A stretch of DNA of 64,000 bases from Mycobacterium noviomagense. Its GTDB lineage: Bacteria > Actinomycetota > Actinomycetes > Mycobacteriales > Mycobacteriaceae. This document shows positions 52,020 through 61,927 of the stretch, in pieces. Below the pieces are notes generated by a model. The model did not search any database. It was given only the letters and a program-made list of their open reading frames with translations, and was not told the origin of the DNA. A program made the translations under genes and the position numbers. Numbering within the stretch: position 1 is the first letter of the stretch; the number at the start of each line of letters is the position of its first letter. Where the stretch lies: the NCBI RefSeq assembly GCF_010731635.1, contig NZ_AP022583.1:2356001-2420000 (forward strand). Direction: 5' to 3'.

Positions 52020-52071
52020 CGCTGCACCTGTATTTGCGCCGTTGCGGGCACCGCTGGATACAGTTGGCTCG

Positions 52072-52542
52072 ATGAACGAACGCGTTCCGGACTCCTCAGG
52101 ATTGCCCCTGCGCGCCATGGTGATGGTGCTGCTGTTCCTCGGTGTGATCTTCCTGCTGGTCGGACTGCAGGCGATGGGCTCTCACGGGAGCTCCGATGAC
52201 GACGACTCGACGCCGGTGTCCACTGTGACGACGAGCACGCCTGCCCCTGCCAAAGGCGCATCGGCCGTGCACCGCTCCGATGTGCGGGTCTACAACATCT
52301 CCGGGCAAGAAGGTGTGGCCGGGCGCACCGCAGACCAACTCAAAAGCGCAGGGTTCAACGTCACCGAGGTCGGCAATCTCTCACTGCCCGACGTCGCGGC
52401 CACCACGGTGTACTTCGGCAACGCCGCAGGCGAGCGCGACACCGCCGATGCGATCGGCAAACAGTTGAATGCGCCGGTCAAGCCACGTATCGCCGCCGTC
52501 GCGGATCAACCGCCGGGCGTCATCGTGGCAGTCGCGGGCTAA
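52072..52542 (+). CDS. virR: LytR_C-domain membrane protein VirR
   Basis: 156 residues: a short cytoplasmic start, one membrane helix (about 13-33, VLLFLGVIFLLVGLQAMG), a Ser/Thr/Pro-rich linker and a LytR_C domain (about 77-155, VRVYNISGQEGVAGRTADQLKSAGF). It is the homologue of Rv0431 (VirR, once called tuberculin-related peptide), which limits vesicle release and takes part in cell-envelope linkage. ATG 52072 is chosen. It lies 35 bp before sodC. Confidence 0.88.
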   Translation: MNERVPDSSGLPLRAMVMVLLFLGVIFLLVGLQAMGSHGSSDDDDSTPVSTVTTSTPAPAKGASAVHRSDVRVYNISGQEGVAGRTADQLKSAGFNVTEVGNLSLPDVAATTVYFGNAAGERDTADAIGKQLNAPVKPRIAAVADQPPGVIVAVAG

Positions 52543-52577
52543 CCCCATCTGGGGCGGCGAGGCGATAGGCTCTCGCT

Positions 52578-53285
52578 ATGGTCAAGCCCGCGAAAACCCG
52601 CACAGTTGCTGCCGCAACGACGTTCGGGGCGCTCGCCGTCCCCGTTGCGCTGTTGGGTGCGTGCACCCCGAACCAACCCCCGGCGAGCACGCCCGGCACC
52701 ACTCCGTCGGTGTGGCACGGAAGCCCTGCGCCGGTGAACACACCCCCCGAAGGGGGACCGGTGCCACCCGAGACCATCACCACGCGGTTGCGGGCACCCG
52801 ACGGCACCAAGGTCGCCGACGCCCAGTTCGAATTCGACAACGGGTACGTCACCATCACGGTGCGCACGACCGGGCTGGGCCAGTTGACTCCGGGATTCCA
52901 CGGCCTGCACATCCACTCGGTGGGCAAATGCGAGGCCAACTCCGTCGCACCCACCGGCGGTCCGCCCGGCGACTTCCTCTCCGCCGGCGGACATTTCCAG
53001 GCGCCCGGGCACACCGGGTCGCCGGAAAGCGGTGACCTCACGTCGCTGCAGGTGCGCAAGGATGGGGCGGCGCTACTGGTGACCACCACCGACGCGTTCA
53101 CCAAGCAGGACCTGATGTCCGGCGCCAAGACAGCGATCATCATCCACGCCGGCCCCGACAACTTCGCCAACATCCCGGCGGAGCGCTATACACAGGTCAA
53201 CGGCGCACCCGGTCCCGATGCCATGACCATGTCCACCGGCGACGCCGGCAAGCGGGTGGCGTGCGGTGTCATTAGTACCGGCTAG
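52578..53285 (+). CDS. sodC: Periplasmic Cu superoxide dismutase (lipoprotein)
   Basis: SodC dismutes superoxide at the cell surface and protects against host oxidative burst. The 235-residue protein has a signal peptide with lipobox LGAC, a Pro/Thr-rich linker and the SodC fold with copper ligands in [19 protein letters not shown] and IIIHAGPDN, plus a Cys pair (KCEAN / RVACGV). As in M. tuberculosis SodC, the zinc loop is reduced. It overlaps the Rv0433-like gene at its 3' end. Confidence 0.96.
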   Translation: MVKPAKTRTVAAATTFGALAVPVALLGACTPNQPPASTPGTTPSVWHGSPAPVNTPPEGGPVPPETITTRLRAPDGTKVADAQFEFDNGYVTITVRTTGLGQLTPGFHGLHIHSVGKCEANSVAPTGGPPGDFLSAGGHFQAPGHTGSPESGDLTSLQVRKDGAALLVTTTDAFTKQDLMSGAKTAIIIHAGPDNFANIPAERYTQVNGAPGPDAMTMSTGDAGKRVACGVISTG

Positions 53286-54417
53286 GCCGCCGGCCAGCAG
53301 GTCAGCCTGCCGTATCGACTTCGCCGGGTCACCCCGACCGACCGTCGGCGTGGAATGGGAGTTCGCGCTCGTCGACGCTCAGACCCGAGACCTGAGCAAC
53401 GAAGCCACCGCGGTCATCGCCGAAATCGGCGAAAACCCAAGAGTGCACAAGGAATTACTGCGCAACACCGTCGAAGTCGTCAGCGGCATCTGCGACTCCA
53501 CTGCGCAGGCGATGGACGATCTGCGCTGCACCTTGCAAACCGCGCGCAAAATCGTGCGCGAGCGCGGCATGGAGCTGTTCTGCGCGGGCGCTCACCCCTT
53601 CGCCCGGTGGTCCGCCCAGAAGCTCACCGACGCGCCTCGCTACGCCGAGCTGATCAAGCGCACCCAGTGGTGGGGCCGGCAGATGCTGATCTGGGGCGTG
53701 CACGTGCACGTCGGAATCTCCTCGGCGCACAAGGTGATGCCGATCATGACGGCCCTGCTGCAGTATTACCCGCACCTGTTGGCACTCTCGGCGTCTTCAC
53801 CCTGGTGGAGCGGCGAGGACACCGGGTATGCCAGCAACCGGGCGATGATGTTTCAGCAGCTGCCCACCGCCGGTCTGCCGTTTCACTTTCAGAAGTGGGC
53901 CGAGTTCGAAGGCTTTGTCTACGACCAGAAGAAGACCGGAATCATCGACCACATGGACGAGATTCGGTGGGACATCAGGCCCTCACCCCATAAAGGCACA
54001 CTCGAGGTGCGCGTCTGCGACGGGGTGCCCAACTTGCGTGAGCTGGCCGCGTTGGTGGCGTTGACGCATTGTCTGGTAGTCGATTTGGACCGCAGGCTCG
54101 AAGCCGGCGAGACGCTGCCGAACATGCCGCCCTGGCATGTGCAAGAGAACAAGTGGCGCGCGGCCCGCTACGGCCTGGACGCGATCATCATCCTCGACGC
54201 CAACAGCAACGAACGCCTGGTCACCGACGACCTGGTCGATGTGCTCAACCGCTTGGAGCCGGTGGCAAAGTCGTTGCACTGCGCCGACGAGCTGGCTGCG
54301 GTCGCCGACATCCCCCGGGTGGGGGCCTCTTATCAGCGGCAGCGCCGCGTTGCCGAAGAGCACGACGGTGACTTGCGGGCAGTGGTCGACGCGCTGATTG
54401 GCGAGCTGGACATCTGA
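53266..54417 (+). CDS. Carboxylate-amine ligase, GCS2 family (YbdK-like)
   Basis: 383 residues of the glutamate-cysteine ligase type 2 family, orthologous to Rv0433. It has [13 protein letters not shown] with the metal-binding Glu, [20 protein letters not shown] and [16 protein letters not shown]. The true substrate in mycobacteria is unknown; these organisms make mycothiol rather than glutathione. GTG 53266 lies within sodC (20-bp overlap) and its stop overlaps the next gene (TGATG), so sodC, this gene and the Lon-like gene are coupled. Confidence 0.9.
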   Translation: MSLVPARPPASRSACRIDFAGSPRPTVGVEWEFALVDAQTRDLSNEATAVIAEIGENPRVHKELLRNTVEVVSGICDSTAQAMDDLRCTLQTARKIVRERGMELFCAGAHPFARWSAQKLTDAPRYAELIKRTQWWGRQMLIWGVHVHVGISSAHKVMPIMTALLQYYPHLLALSASSPWWSGEDTGYASNRAMMFQQLPTAGLPFHFQKWAEFEGFVYDQKKTGIIDHMDEIRWDIRPSPHKGTLEVRVCDGVPNLRELAALVALTHCLVVDLDRRLEAGETLPNMPPWHVQENKWRAARYGLDAIIILDANSNERLVTDDLVDVLNRLEPVAKSLHCADELAAVADIPRVGASYQRQRRVAEEHDGDLRAVVDALIGELDI

Positions 54418-55073
54418 TGGCCCTCGGCACGGAACCCGTTGAGGTGCCGATGTTTCCGCTGGAATCGGCGTTCCTGCCCGGCGATGACCTGCCGTTGCGG
54501 ATCTTCGAGCCGCGCTATGTCGCGCTGGTGCGCGACTGCATGCGCGAGGACGATCCGTGCTTCGGTGTGGTGTTGATCTCCCGTGGCCGCGAGGTCGGCG
54601 GCGGTGACACCCGGTGCGACGTCGGCGCGCTGGCCGGCATTGTGCAGTGCATCGATTTGGGCGCGGATCGCTACGGTCTGCGGTGCCGGGTGGGTGAGCG
54701 GATCCGGGTGTGCGACTGGCTGCCCGACGACCCCTACCCGCGGGCGGTCGTGCAGGTCTGGCCCGACGAGCCGGGCGATCCGGTCAGCGAGATCCAGTTG
54801 CGTGAGCTCGAAGATCGGGTGGTGGCGCTGTTCGAACGAGTCGCCACCGCTCGTGGCGCGCCGCCCGCTGACCGCGAGACGGTGTTGGGTTATGGGGAGC
54901 ACGGACCCCGCGATGTCGGTGAGCGACTGTACGCCTTGGCATCTCGGCTACCGATCGGCCCGGCCGACCGTTACGCTGTGCTGTCGGCGCCCTCGGCTGC
55001 GCAGCGGCTGGCGGCTCTGGGCGACGCCGTGGATTCCGTCACGGCGATGGTGGAGTTCCAGCTCTCGGAGTGA
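54417..55073 (+). CDS. Lon N-terminal (LonSB) domain protein
   Basis: 218 residues, homologue of Rv0434. It consists only of the substrate-binding LON domain: VPMFPLESAFLPGDDLPLRIFEPRYVALVRDC, DVGALAGIVQ and RCRVGERIRV. There is no ATPase or protease part, so it is not a protease; such stand-alone domains may act as adaptors. ATG 54417 overlaps the previous stop. Its 3' end overlaps the decayed methyltransferase on the other strand by 35 bp. Confidence 0.9.
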   Translation: MALGTEPVEVPMFPLESAFLPGDDLPLRIFEPRYVALVRDCMREDDPCFGVVLISRGREVGGGDTRCDVGALAGIVQCIDLGADRYGLRCRVGERIRVCDWLPDDPYPRAVVQVWPDEPGDPVSEIQLRELEDRVVALFERVATARGAPPADRETVLGYGEHGPRDVGERLYALASRLPIGPADRYAVLSAPSAAQRLAALGDAVDSVTAMVEFQLSE

Positions 55074-55820
55074 GGACTGCCAGTCGGCCTTCGATGAACC
55101 ACAAGTCTTGCGCCGGCGACATGTTGGCCTCGCTCGCCTCGCGTAGCCGGCGCATCTTCTCGCTGCGGCGCTTCAGGTATTCGGGGTCGAAAAAGCTGGC
55201 GCTGAACGTGTCCACGGCCAACCGGCGGCCCGGCGCGCTGTGACCGGCGACCCGCTCGAACAGCAGATCCTGGTCGGCCGCCGACAAATACGGGATCAGC
55301 CCTTCGGCACACCATGCCGTCGCTGCCGATGGGTCAAAACCCACCCCGCGCAATGTCTTCGGCCAGTCTTGCCGTAGATCCACCGGGACCGCGAGGTAGT
55401 CGACGGCGGGTTGACTGCCGCGCCTCGACAGCGTGTCGGACTTGAACCGCAGCACTTTGGGCTGGTCGATCTCGTAGACGACAGTGCCGTCCACCCACGG
55501 CAGCCCCCAGGCGCGGGTATCCAGGCCCGCGCCCAGAACGACCACCTGCTGGATGCCGTTGGCGCCGGCGATGAAGTACTCGTCGAACCACTTGATCCGC
55601 GCCGCGGCGTATCCGCCGATCGCTCGTAGCCGCTCGGCCATCGTCCTGATGACGGAGGCTGCCGACCCCGTTCGGCGGCAGCATCGATGAACGATTACGG
55701 GTATGGGTCGGTGAACAGCGTGCACTCGCATTCCGATTCCGCGGTGCGCGCCACGCCCGGCGCTGTGGCGCCGACGCCTTCGGTGATGTCCCAGCTGTCG
55801 CTGTCGGTTCTGGCCTTGAC
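55039..55820 (-). pseudogene. Decayed PF04072-family methyltransferase
   Basis: Two frames together spell a methyltransferase like that at 753. Upstream (about 55690-55820) one frame reads [17 protein letters not shown] and TLFTDPY, then meets a TAA. A second frame carries the middle: AERLRAIGGYAAARIKWFDEYF, VVVLGAGLDTRAWGLPW, YEIDQPKV, VDLRQDWPKTL. No start codon precedes the first part and the C-terminus ends early at 55039. About 30-40 residues between the two parts look rearranged. M. tuberculosis has no gene here between Rv0434 and Rv0435c. Confidence 0.75.
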
Positions 55821-55983
55821 TGCTCGGCAGTCTACCGGCCCGGCCGAATGTCGGGTTGAATTGGAGATCAGTGTATGCGTTGGCGCACAAAGCTGTTCGC
55901 TGCATCAGCCGGGGCCGAGCTTTCGCGGAGGAGCTGTATGGGGAGAACGACGTCGCGGTGGCGGCGCGCGCGCTGCTGGTGAG

Positions 55984-58134
55984 CTACGGCGAGGCGGCGA
56001 ATGCGCGCAGCGACTCGAGCTGAAGCGGATCCAGTGAGGCCCGGACCTTTTCCCGCGCGGCCGCCACGTCGTCGACGGTGACGTCGGCGGCGTCGATGGA
56101 GCGTCGCATCGCGGCGAGCGCGGCCTCCCGCAGCAAGGCCACACAGTCTGCGGCACTGTAGCCGTCGAGCTCGGCGGCCAGGGTGTCGATGTCGACGTCG
56201 GCGGCCAGCGGGATCGACTTGCCCGCGGTGCTCAGGATGTCGCGGCGCGCCGCGGCGTCCGGCGGCTCAACGAACACCAGCCGCTCCAACCGCCCCGGTC
56301 GCAGCAGCGCGGGGTCGATCAGCTCCGGTCGGTTGGTGGCGCCCAGCACGACGACGTCGCGCAGCGGATTGATGCCGTCGAGCTCGGTCAGGAGCGCGGC
56401 CACCACCCGGTCGCTGACACCGCTGTCGAAGCTTTGGCCGCGCCGCGGCGCCAGCGCGTCGACCTCGTCGAGGAACACCAGGGAGGGCGCCGAATCACGG
56501 GCCCGGCGAAACAAGTCACGAACAGCTCGCTCGCTGCTGCCCACCCACTTGTCCATCAGCTCGGAGCCTTTCACGGCGTGCACGGACAGTTGCCCGGTGC
56601 TGGCCAGTGCGCGCACCAGGAACGTCTTGCCGCAGCCCGGTGGGCCATAGAGCAGCACCCCGCGCGGCGGCTCGATGCCGAGCCGGGCGAAGGTGTCGGG
56701 GTGCTGCAGCGGCCACAGCATCGACTCCGTCAGCGCCTGTTTGGTGTCGGCCATGTCGCCGACGTCGTCGAGCGTGATGCTGCCGACCGCCACCTCTTCG
56801 GCCGAGCGGGACAGCGGCCGGATCACTTGCAAGGCGCCCATCAGGTCGTCTTGGGTCAGGGCCGGCGGTTTACCGTCGGCGCTGGCTCGCGCCGCTGCCC
56901 GCAGCGCGGCCTCACGCACCAATGCGGCCAGGTCGGCTACGACAAATCCCGGTGTGCGGCTGGCGATTTCGTCGAAGTCGAGGTTGCTTGTCGGAACCGA
57001 CTGCAGCAGCGCCTGCAGTTGTGCGGCGCGGGTGGCGGCGTCGGGCAGCGGAACGACGAGCTCCCGGTCGCACAGATCGGGTCCCCGAAGCCTGGTGTCG
57101 AGGTTGTCCGGCACGGCGGAGGTGGCGATGAACGCCACACCGTGGGTGGCGATCGCCGCGCGCAGTTCGGCCAGGATCAAGGTGGCCACCGGCTCGACGG
57201 CGGCTGGCAACAGCGCGTCGATGTCGGTGATCAGCAGGACTCCGCCGTTGTCGCGGACGGATGCGGTCGCGGACGTCACCGCTTTGAGTCGGTCTTCGGC
57301 GGCCAGCGCGCCGACCTCCGGGCCGTCCAGCTCCACCAGCCGGCGACCGCCGCATACCGCGCGCACCAGCGTCGCCTTGCCCACGCCCCCAGGACCGGAC
57401 ACCAGCACGCCGAGCCGGGCGTCGGCGCCCAGGGTCTGCAACAGGTGCGGCTCGTCGAGCGCGAGCTTGAGCCACTCGGTCAGCTTGGCCGCCTGCGCGT
57501 GCATGCCCTTGAGGTCGTCGACGCTGACGGGGCGAACGGTTGGTTGTTGGGCGGCTTCCGGCACACCGGTTCCCCAGCTCACCGACGAGTTAGGCTGCAC
57601 GCTCACCGGCCCGGCCGGGTCGACGCCGGTGACGGTGAGCAGCTCGGAGGTCCAGCTGATACCGACTGCCGATGCCAGCGCAGTGGCAGCCGCTCGGCTG
57701 CCGGCAGAAGCCGAGGTGCCGGGCCCGAGATCGCGGGGCAGCAGCGATACCGCGTCGCCGACTGTGAGCACCTTGCCCAGCAGGGCTTGCCGCAGCGTGG
57801 CCGGGGCGACGGACTGGGTGGTCAGCGGTGAGCCGCTCAGCGTCACCGACCGCGCTCCATACACGGTCACCGCGGCGACGATCACCTGCGTGTCCTCGCG
57901 CAGTCCGGCATTGGACAGCGTCAGGTCGTCGAGCAGGATCGTGCCGACCGGCGTGTCTGCTCCCGCTATGCCGGCGACCGCCGCTGTCGTCCGCGACCCG
58001 GTCAACGACACCGCATCCCATTCCCGAATGCCAAGGGCGGCAATAGCTTTCGGGTGCAGCCTGACGACTCCGCGCCGGGAGTCCACCGGCGAGGTGTTCA
58101 GCCGAGCGGTCAGCGTCAGCCGTGGGGGCGTCAT
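55984..58134 (-). CDS. CDC48/p97-like AAA+ ATPase (Rv0435c homologue)
   Basis: 716 residues: a CDC48-type N-domain (about 1-190, RLHPKAIAALGIREWDAVSL) followed by two AAA modules. D1 has Walker A GPGGVGKAT near 247, but its Walker B reads ITDIDALLP where DE is expected. D2 is canonical, with Walker A GPPGCGKTFL near 497, Walker B VFLDEVDAL near 551 and GATNRPELIDPALLRPGRL. It is probably a hexameric unfoldase; the mycobacterial role is unknown. ATG 58134 overlaps the pssA stop (ATGA). Confidence 0.92.
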   Translation of the reverse strand: MTPPRLTLTARLNTSPVDSRRGVVRLHPKAIAALGIREWDAVSLTGSRTTAAVAGIAGADTPVGTILLDDLTLSNAGLREDTQVIVAAVTVYGARSVTLSGSPLTTQSVAPATLRQALLGKVLTVGDAVSLLPRDLGPGTSASAGSRAAATALASAVGISWTSELLTVTGVDPAGPVSVQPNSSVSWGTGVPEAAQQPTVRPVSVDDLKGMHAQAAKLTEWLKLALDEPHLLQTLGADARLGVLVSGPGGVGKATLVRAVCGGRRLVELDGPEVGALAAEDRLKAVTSATASVRDNGGVLLITDIDALLPAAVEPVATLILAELRAAIATHGVAFIATSAVPDNLDTRLRGPDLCDRELVVPLPDAATRAAQLQALLQSVPTSNLDFDEIASRTPGFVVADLAALVREAALRAAARASADGKPPALTQDDLMGALQVIRPLSRSAEEVAVGSITLDDVGDMADTKQALTESMLWPLQHPDTFARLGIEPPRGVLLYGPPGCGKTFLVRALASTGQLSVHAVKGSELMDKWVGSSERAVRDLFRRARDSAPSLVFLDEVDALAPRRGQSFDSGVSDRVVAALLTELDGINPLRDVVVLGATNRPELIDPALLRPGRLERLVFVEPPDAAARRDILSTAGKSIPLAADVDIDTLAAELDGYSAADCVALLREAALAAMRRSIDAADVTVDDVAAAREKVRASLDPLQLESLRAFAASP

Positions 58135-58994
58135 GTCCGGCCGGCTGGCTTGCGCAGGCCCAGCCGCGCCATGGAGCGGCGGTTGGGCTGGGCCCGGCGG
58201 ATCGCCCGGCGCACGGCGCGCCGCTGCTTGGGCCGCTCGCCCCAGACCTCGGGATGCTCGGCCAGCCAGCGGTGGCTGCGAACCGAGAACGGGATGTGGC
58301 ACAGGTAGGCCGCGATGGCCACCATGACCAACACGTAGGGAAACAGGAATGCGGCCGCGGCGACGATCGCCAACACCGCCAGCAGCAGCGCGGCCAGGTT
58401 CGGCGGCACCGCAACCGCATGCATCTTCTTCATAGGGAGCCGGCTGACCACCAGCAGGGAACACGCTGCCACCCAGGCACAGACGAACCACGGGGAACTC
58501 CACCAGCCGCCGCCGAACTGCAGTTTGGCGGCCAGCGGCCCGAGCACCGCGATCGCACCGGCCGGGGCGGGCATGCCGACGAAGAACTCCCGGGTGTAGG
58601 CCGGCAGGGTGGCGTCGTCGAGCAGCGCGTTGAACCGCGCCAGCCGCAGCACGATCGACACCGCATACAACAACACCACCACCCAGCCCGCGGGCGATGC
58701 GGACAGCAGCGATGCGTAGACCACCATCGCCGGCGCCACCCCGAAGTTCACCGCATCGGCCAGCGAGTCGATCTCCTCGCCCATCCGCGACTCGGCGTCG
58801 AAGAAGCGCGCCACCCGCCCGTCCAGCCCGTCGAGGATGGCGGCCGCGACGATCAGCGCCATCGCGGCATGCGGCTGGCCTTGCAGCGCGAACCGAATCG
58901 ACGTGAGGCCCGCGCAGATCGCCAGCACGCTCATCGAGCTGGGCAGGATGCGCAGGTTGACCGACGGCCTGCCGCGGGGCTTGGCGGTGATCAC
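58131..58994 (-). CDS. pssA: CDP-diacylglycerol-serine O-phosphatidyltransferase
   Basis: PssA makes phosphatidylserine from CDP-diacylglycerol and serine. The 287-residue membrane protein has about six to eight hydrophobic segments and the CDP-alcohol phosphotransferase motif DG-x2-DG-x2-AR-x8-G-x3-D-x3-D ([20 protein letters not shown] then IDSLAD, near residue 55-80). The basic C-terminal tail is longer than usual. GTG 58994 overlaps the psd stop (GTGA); the product is the substrate of the adjacent Psd. Confidence 0.94.
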   Translation of the reverse strand: MITAKPRGRPSVNLRILPSSMSVLAICAGLTSIRFALQGQPHAAMALIVAAAILDGLDGRVARFFDAESRMGEEIDSLADAVNFGVAPAMVVYASLLSASPAGWVVVLLYAVSIVLRLARFNALLDDATLPAYTREFFVGMPAPAGAIAVLGPLAAKLQFGGGWWSSPWFVCAWVAACSLLVVSRLPMKKMHAVAVPPNLAALLLAVLAIVAAAAFLFPYVLVMVAIAAYLCHIPFSVRSHRWLAEHPEVWGERPKQRRAVRRAIRRAQPNRRSMARLGLRKPAGRT

Positions 58995-59701
58995 AGTTCG
59001 GCCAGCACGGTTTCACCCGCGAGGGCCCGCTGCCCGACACTGACCAGCGGCTCGGCTCCCGCGGGAAGGTAGGTGTCCAGTCGCGAACCGAACCGGATCA
59101 AGCCGTAGGTGTCGCCGATCGACAGCTTGTCGCCGGCCTGCGCGTCACAGACGATGCGCCTGGCAAGCAGCCCGGCGATCTGCACGACGACGATCTGTGC
59201 ACCGTTCTCGGTGCGAAGCAGCATGCTGGTGCGCTCGTTGTGTTCGCTGGCCGCAGCCAGGTCGGCCGAGCCGAAGCGGCCTGGCCGGTGTTGCACGTCG
59301 ACCACCTCGCCGCTGACCGGCGCCCGCTGCACGTGGGCGTCGAGCAGCGACAGGAAGACGCTGACCCGGGGTAGCGGCGCGTCGGGTAGGCCGAGTTCGG
59401 CGGGCGGAGCCGCGGTGTCGACCAGGCAGACCAACCCGTCGGCGGGCGCGACGACGACACCCGGCCGGGTGGGCGGCACTCGCCGCGGATGACGGAACAA
59501 CCCCGCGCAGGCGCCGGCGGTCAGCAACCCCGTCCGGCGCGCCCAGCGGTGACGGCGTCCCGCCACGGCCACTGCCAGCCCCGCGCCGATGAACGGCAGA
59601 CCGGCCCGGTGCACCGGTGGAATCGTCGAGCGCAGCAACGCGAGGAGGCGCTGCGGGCCGGATTTCAGGTCGTCTCCGGCGGGGCGGGGGCGTCGTGCCA
59701 C
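58991..59701 (-). CDS. psd: Phosphatidylserine decarboxylase
   Basis: Psd converts phosphatidylserine to phosphatidylethanolamine. The 236-residue short-form enzyme has the self-cleavage site [12 protein letters not shown] near residue 203, where cleavage between Gly and Ser makes the pyruvoyl group. It also has VVAPADGLV and [18 protein letters not shown] with the conserved His. Hydrophobic segments near 36-70 anchor it to the membrane. GTG 59701 lies 9 bp after moeA2; the stop overlaps pssA. Confidence 0.94.
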   Translation of the reverse strand: MARRPRPAGDDLKSGPQRLLALLRSTIPPVHRAGLPFIGAGLAVAVAGRRHRWARRTGLLTAGACAGLFRHPRRVPPTRPGVVVAPADGLVCLVDTAAPPAELGLPDAPLPRVSVFLSLLDAHVQRAPVSGEVVDVQHRPGRFGSADLAAASEHNERTSMLLRTENGAQIVVVQIAGLLARRIVCDAQAGDKLSIGDTYGLIRFGSRLDTYLPAGAEPLVSVGQRALAGETVLAEL

Positions 59702-59710
59702 GCGGTCATC

Positions 59711-60934
59711 TTACGGAGCCGACAGGTCCCAAACTTCCACCTGCGATCCAGCCGGTATCTCGGTGACTTCCGCGGGGATGTCCAGCAGGCAGTTCGCCGA
59801 CGCCAGCCAGCGCAGATGGTGCGAGGCCGGCGGGCCGTAGCTGGTGACGGTGCCCGCGGCGGCGTCGAGCACGCCGCGACGGAACTGGCGCTTGCCGCTC
59901 GGCGAGGTCAGCGTCTCGGTGAGCACCGCCGACCGGCGCGGCCGATCCGCAGCGGGCAGCCCCATCGCGGTGCGCAGCGCGGGCCGGATGAACACCTCGA
60001 AGGACACCAGCGCGCTGACCGGGTTGCCCGGCAGCGTGACGATCGGCGTGCCGGCCACCCGGCCGACGCCCTGCGGCATCCCCGGCTGCATCGCCACCTT
60101 GACGAACTCCACGCCTTGGTCGCCGGCCCGGCCGAACGCGTCCTTGACCACCTCGTAGGCACCCGCGCTGACCCCGCCGCTGGTGATGATCAAGTCGGCC
60201 TCGGCGGCGTAGCGATCGAGTACCGCGGCGAACTGCGCGACGTCGTCGCCGGCGGTCGGGGTGGCGACGACCCTGGCGCCGGCGTCGCGGACCGCGGCGG
60301 CCAGCATTGCCGCGTTGGATTCATAGATCTGGCCCGGCCGCAGCGGCGTGCCTGGCGACACCAGCTCCGATCCGGTGGAGATCACCAGCACCCGCTGCCG
60401 CGGGAGCACGGTCAGCTCGGCCAACCCCAGCGCCGCGGCCAGCCCGACCACCGCGGGGGTGACCAGTTGCCCGGCTCGCAGCACCGTGGTGCCCGCGGTG
60501 ACGTCCTCACCGGCGCGGCGGATGTGGCGACCCTCCGGGGCGGGCGCGTAGATCGCCACCGTCTCGGTGCCGGCGTCGGTGTTCTCCACGGGAACCACGG
60601 CGGTGGCCCCGGCCGGCATCGGAGCACCGGTCATGATGCGGTGCGCGGTGCCTGGCTGCAGTGTCGGGATGTCGGTGCGCCCGGCCGGAATGTCTTCGGC
60701 CACAGGCAGTTTCACGGCGTTATCCGACGCCGCCGAGGCTATGTCGTCGGCCCGCACCGCGTAGCCGTCCATCGCGGAGTTGTCGAACACCGGCAGCGAC
60801 AGCGGGGCGGCGACGTCGTCGGCCAGGACCAGGCCCAGCGCTTCGGCGAGCCCGGTGGCGGTGGCGCGCCGGGCGGTGATCAGGTCGGCGACGACGCGCT
60901 GGTGTTCCTCGACTGACCGCATCAGACCGGGCAT
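59711..60934 (-). CDS. moeA2: Molybdopterin molybdotransferase MoeA2
   Basis: MoeA inserts molybdate into adenylated molybdopterin. The 407-residue protein matches Rv0438c: VFDNSAMDGYAVRA, VAEDIPAGR, HRIMTGAPMPAGA, RRAGEDV, TGSELVSPG, ITSGGVSAGAYEVV and VTLPGNPVSALVSFEVF. ATG 60934 overlaps the upstream SDR stop (TGATG). ATG 60922 (MRSVEEHQ) matches the M. tuberculosis start and is equally possible. It is coupled with the SDR upstream, and psd follows closely. Confidence 0.95.
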   Translation of the reverse strand: MPGLMRSVEEHQRVVADLITARRATATGLAEALGLVLADDVAAPLSLPVFDNSAMDGYAVRADDIASAASDNAVKLPVAEDIPAGRTDIPTLQPGTAHRIMTGAPMPAGATAVVPVENTDAGTETVAIYAPAPEGRHIRRAGEDVTAGTTVLRAGQLVTPAVVGLAAALGLAELTVLPRQRVLVISTGSELVSPGTPLRPGQIYESNAAMLAAAVRDAGARVVATPTAGDDVAQFAAVLDRYAAEADLIITSGGVSAGAYEVVKDAFGRAGDQGVEFVKVAMQPGMPQGVGRVAGTPIVTLPGNPVSALVSFEVFIRPALRTAMGLPAADRPRRSAVLTETLTSPSGKRQFRRGVLDAAAGTVTSYGPPASHHLRWLASANCLLDIPAEVTEIPAGSQVEVWDLSAP

Positions 60935-61857
60935 CAGACTGGGAACGTGACGCCGGTGAGCTCTTCGGACACGGCCCACAATCTGCGCTGCAGCTCTTCG
61001 TCGTGGGATTGCCCGCTGGACTCCACGAGCTTGGGATATCCACGCTGCTGGGCGAAACCGTCGGGGCCGTAGTACTGGCCGCCCTGCGCGTCGGGATCGG
61101 TGGCCGCCCGCAGTGTCGGCAGCGCACCCATCGCGGCGCTTTGAAACACCAGCGGCCCGAACACGGCGACGGCGGGTTTGAGCACGATGGGCAGGTTGCG
61201 GGTGAGCTCGGTGCTGGAGCTACCTGGATGCGCGGCCACGGCGATCGTGGGCGCCTTCTTCGCGGCCAGCCGCCGCTGCAGTTCGTACGTGAACAGCAGA
61301 TTGGCCAGCTTGGACTGCCCGTAGGCGGCGACCCGGTCGTAGTGGCGCTCCCAGCTCAGGTCGTCGAAGTGAATCGACGCGCGAAAGCGGTGCGCGTTGC
61401 TGCTCACCGTCACCACTCGCGACCCGCGGACTTTCAGCAGGTTGTCGAGCACCAGCCCGGTCAGCGCGAAGTGGCCCAGATGGTTGGTGCCGAACTGCAG
61501 CTCGAAGCCGTCGCGGGTGAGCTGCTTGGTCGTATACATCACGCCGGCGTTGTTGATCAGCAGATCGATGCGCGGGTAAGCGCGGCGCAGCGCTTCGGCA
61601 GCGGCACGGATCGAGTCCAGCGAAGACAAGTCGAGCTCTTGCAGCGTGACGTCGGCGCCGGGACTGGCAGCGACGATTTTCGCGAGCGCGACGTTGCCCT
61701 TCTCCAGGTCGCGTACCGCCAGCACGACGCGCGCGCCCCGCTGGGCGAGCACCGCGGCGGTGTGGTAGCCGATTCCGGTGTTGGCGCCGGTGACGATCGC
61801 GACGCGGCCGCTCTGGTCCGCCACGTCGGCGGCGGACCATTTGCCGTTAGCGCCCAT
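60934..61857 (-). CDS. Short-chain dehydrogenase/reductase (Rv0439c homologue)
   Basis: 307 residues of the classical SDR family related to retinol dehydrogenase/WWOX-like enzymes. It has TGANTGIG near 24-31, NNAGVMYT, the catalytic YGQSK and HPGSSSTEL. The substrate is unknown. ATG 61857 is used. It heads the run SDR-moeA2-psd-pssA-AAA ATPase, whose genes overlap or lie within 10 bp, so it is probably one operon. Confidence 0.92.
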   Translation of the reverse strand: MGANGKWSAADVADQSGRVAIVTGANTGIGYHTAAVLAQRGARVVLAVRDLEKGNVALAKIVAASPGADVTLQELDLSSLDSIRAAAEALRRAYPRIDLLINNAGVMYTTKQLTRDGFELQFGTNHLGHFALTGLVLDNLLKVRGSRVVTVSSNAHRFRASIHFDDLSWERHYDRVAAYGQSKLANLLFTYELQRRLAAKKAPTIAVAAHPGSSSTELTRNLPIVLKPAVAVFGPLVFQSAAMGALPTLRAATDPDAQGGQYYGPDGFAQQRGYPKLVESSGQSHDEELQRRLWAVSEELTGVTFPV

Positions 61858-61927
61858 GGCCGAGACGATACCGACCACTCGGCGACGAGCCGAGCCGCGG
61901 GCACGGGCAGGCTGGGCCCCGATTGTG

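Noticed and set aside
58135..59040. N-terminal extension of the AAA ATPase through pssA
   Set aside because: The upstream 300 codons are the wrong frame of pssA; the real start at 58134 overlaps the pssA stop, as elsewhere in the operon.
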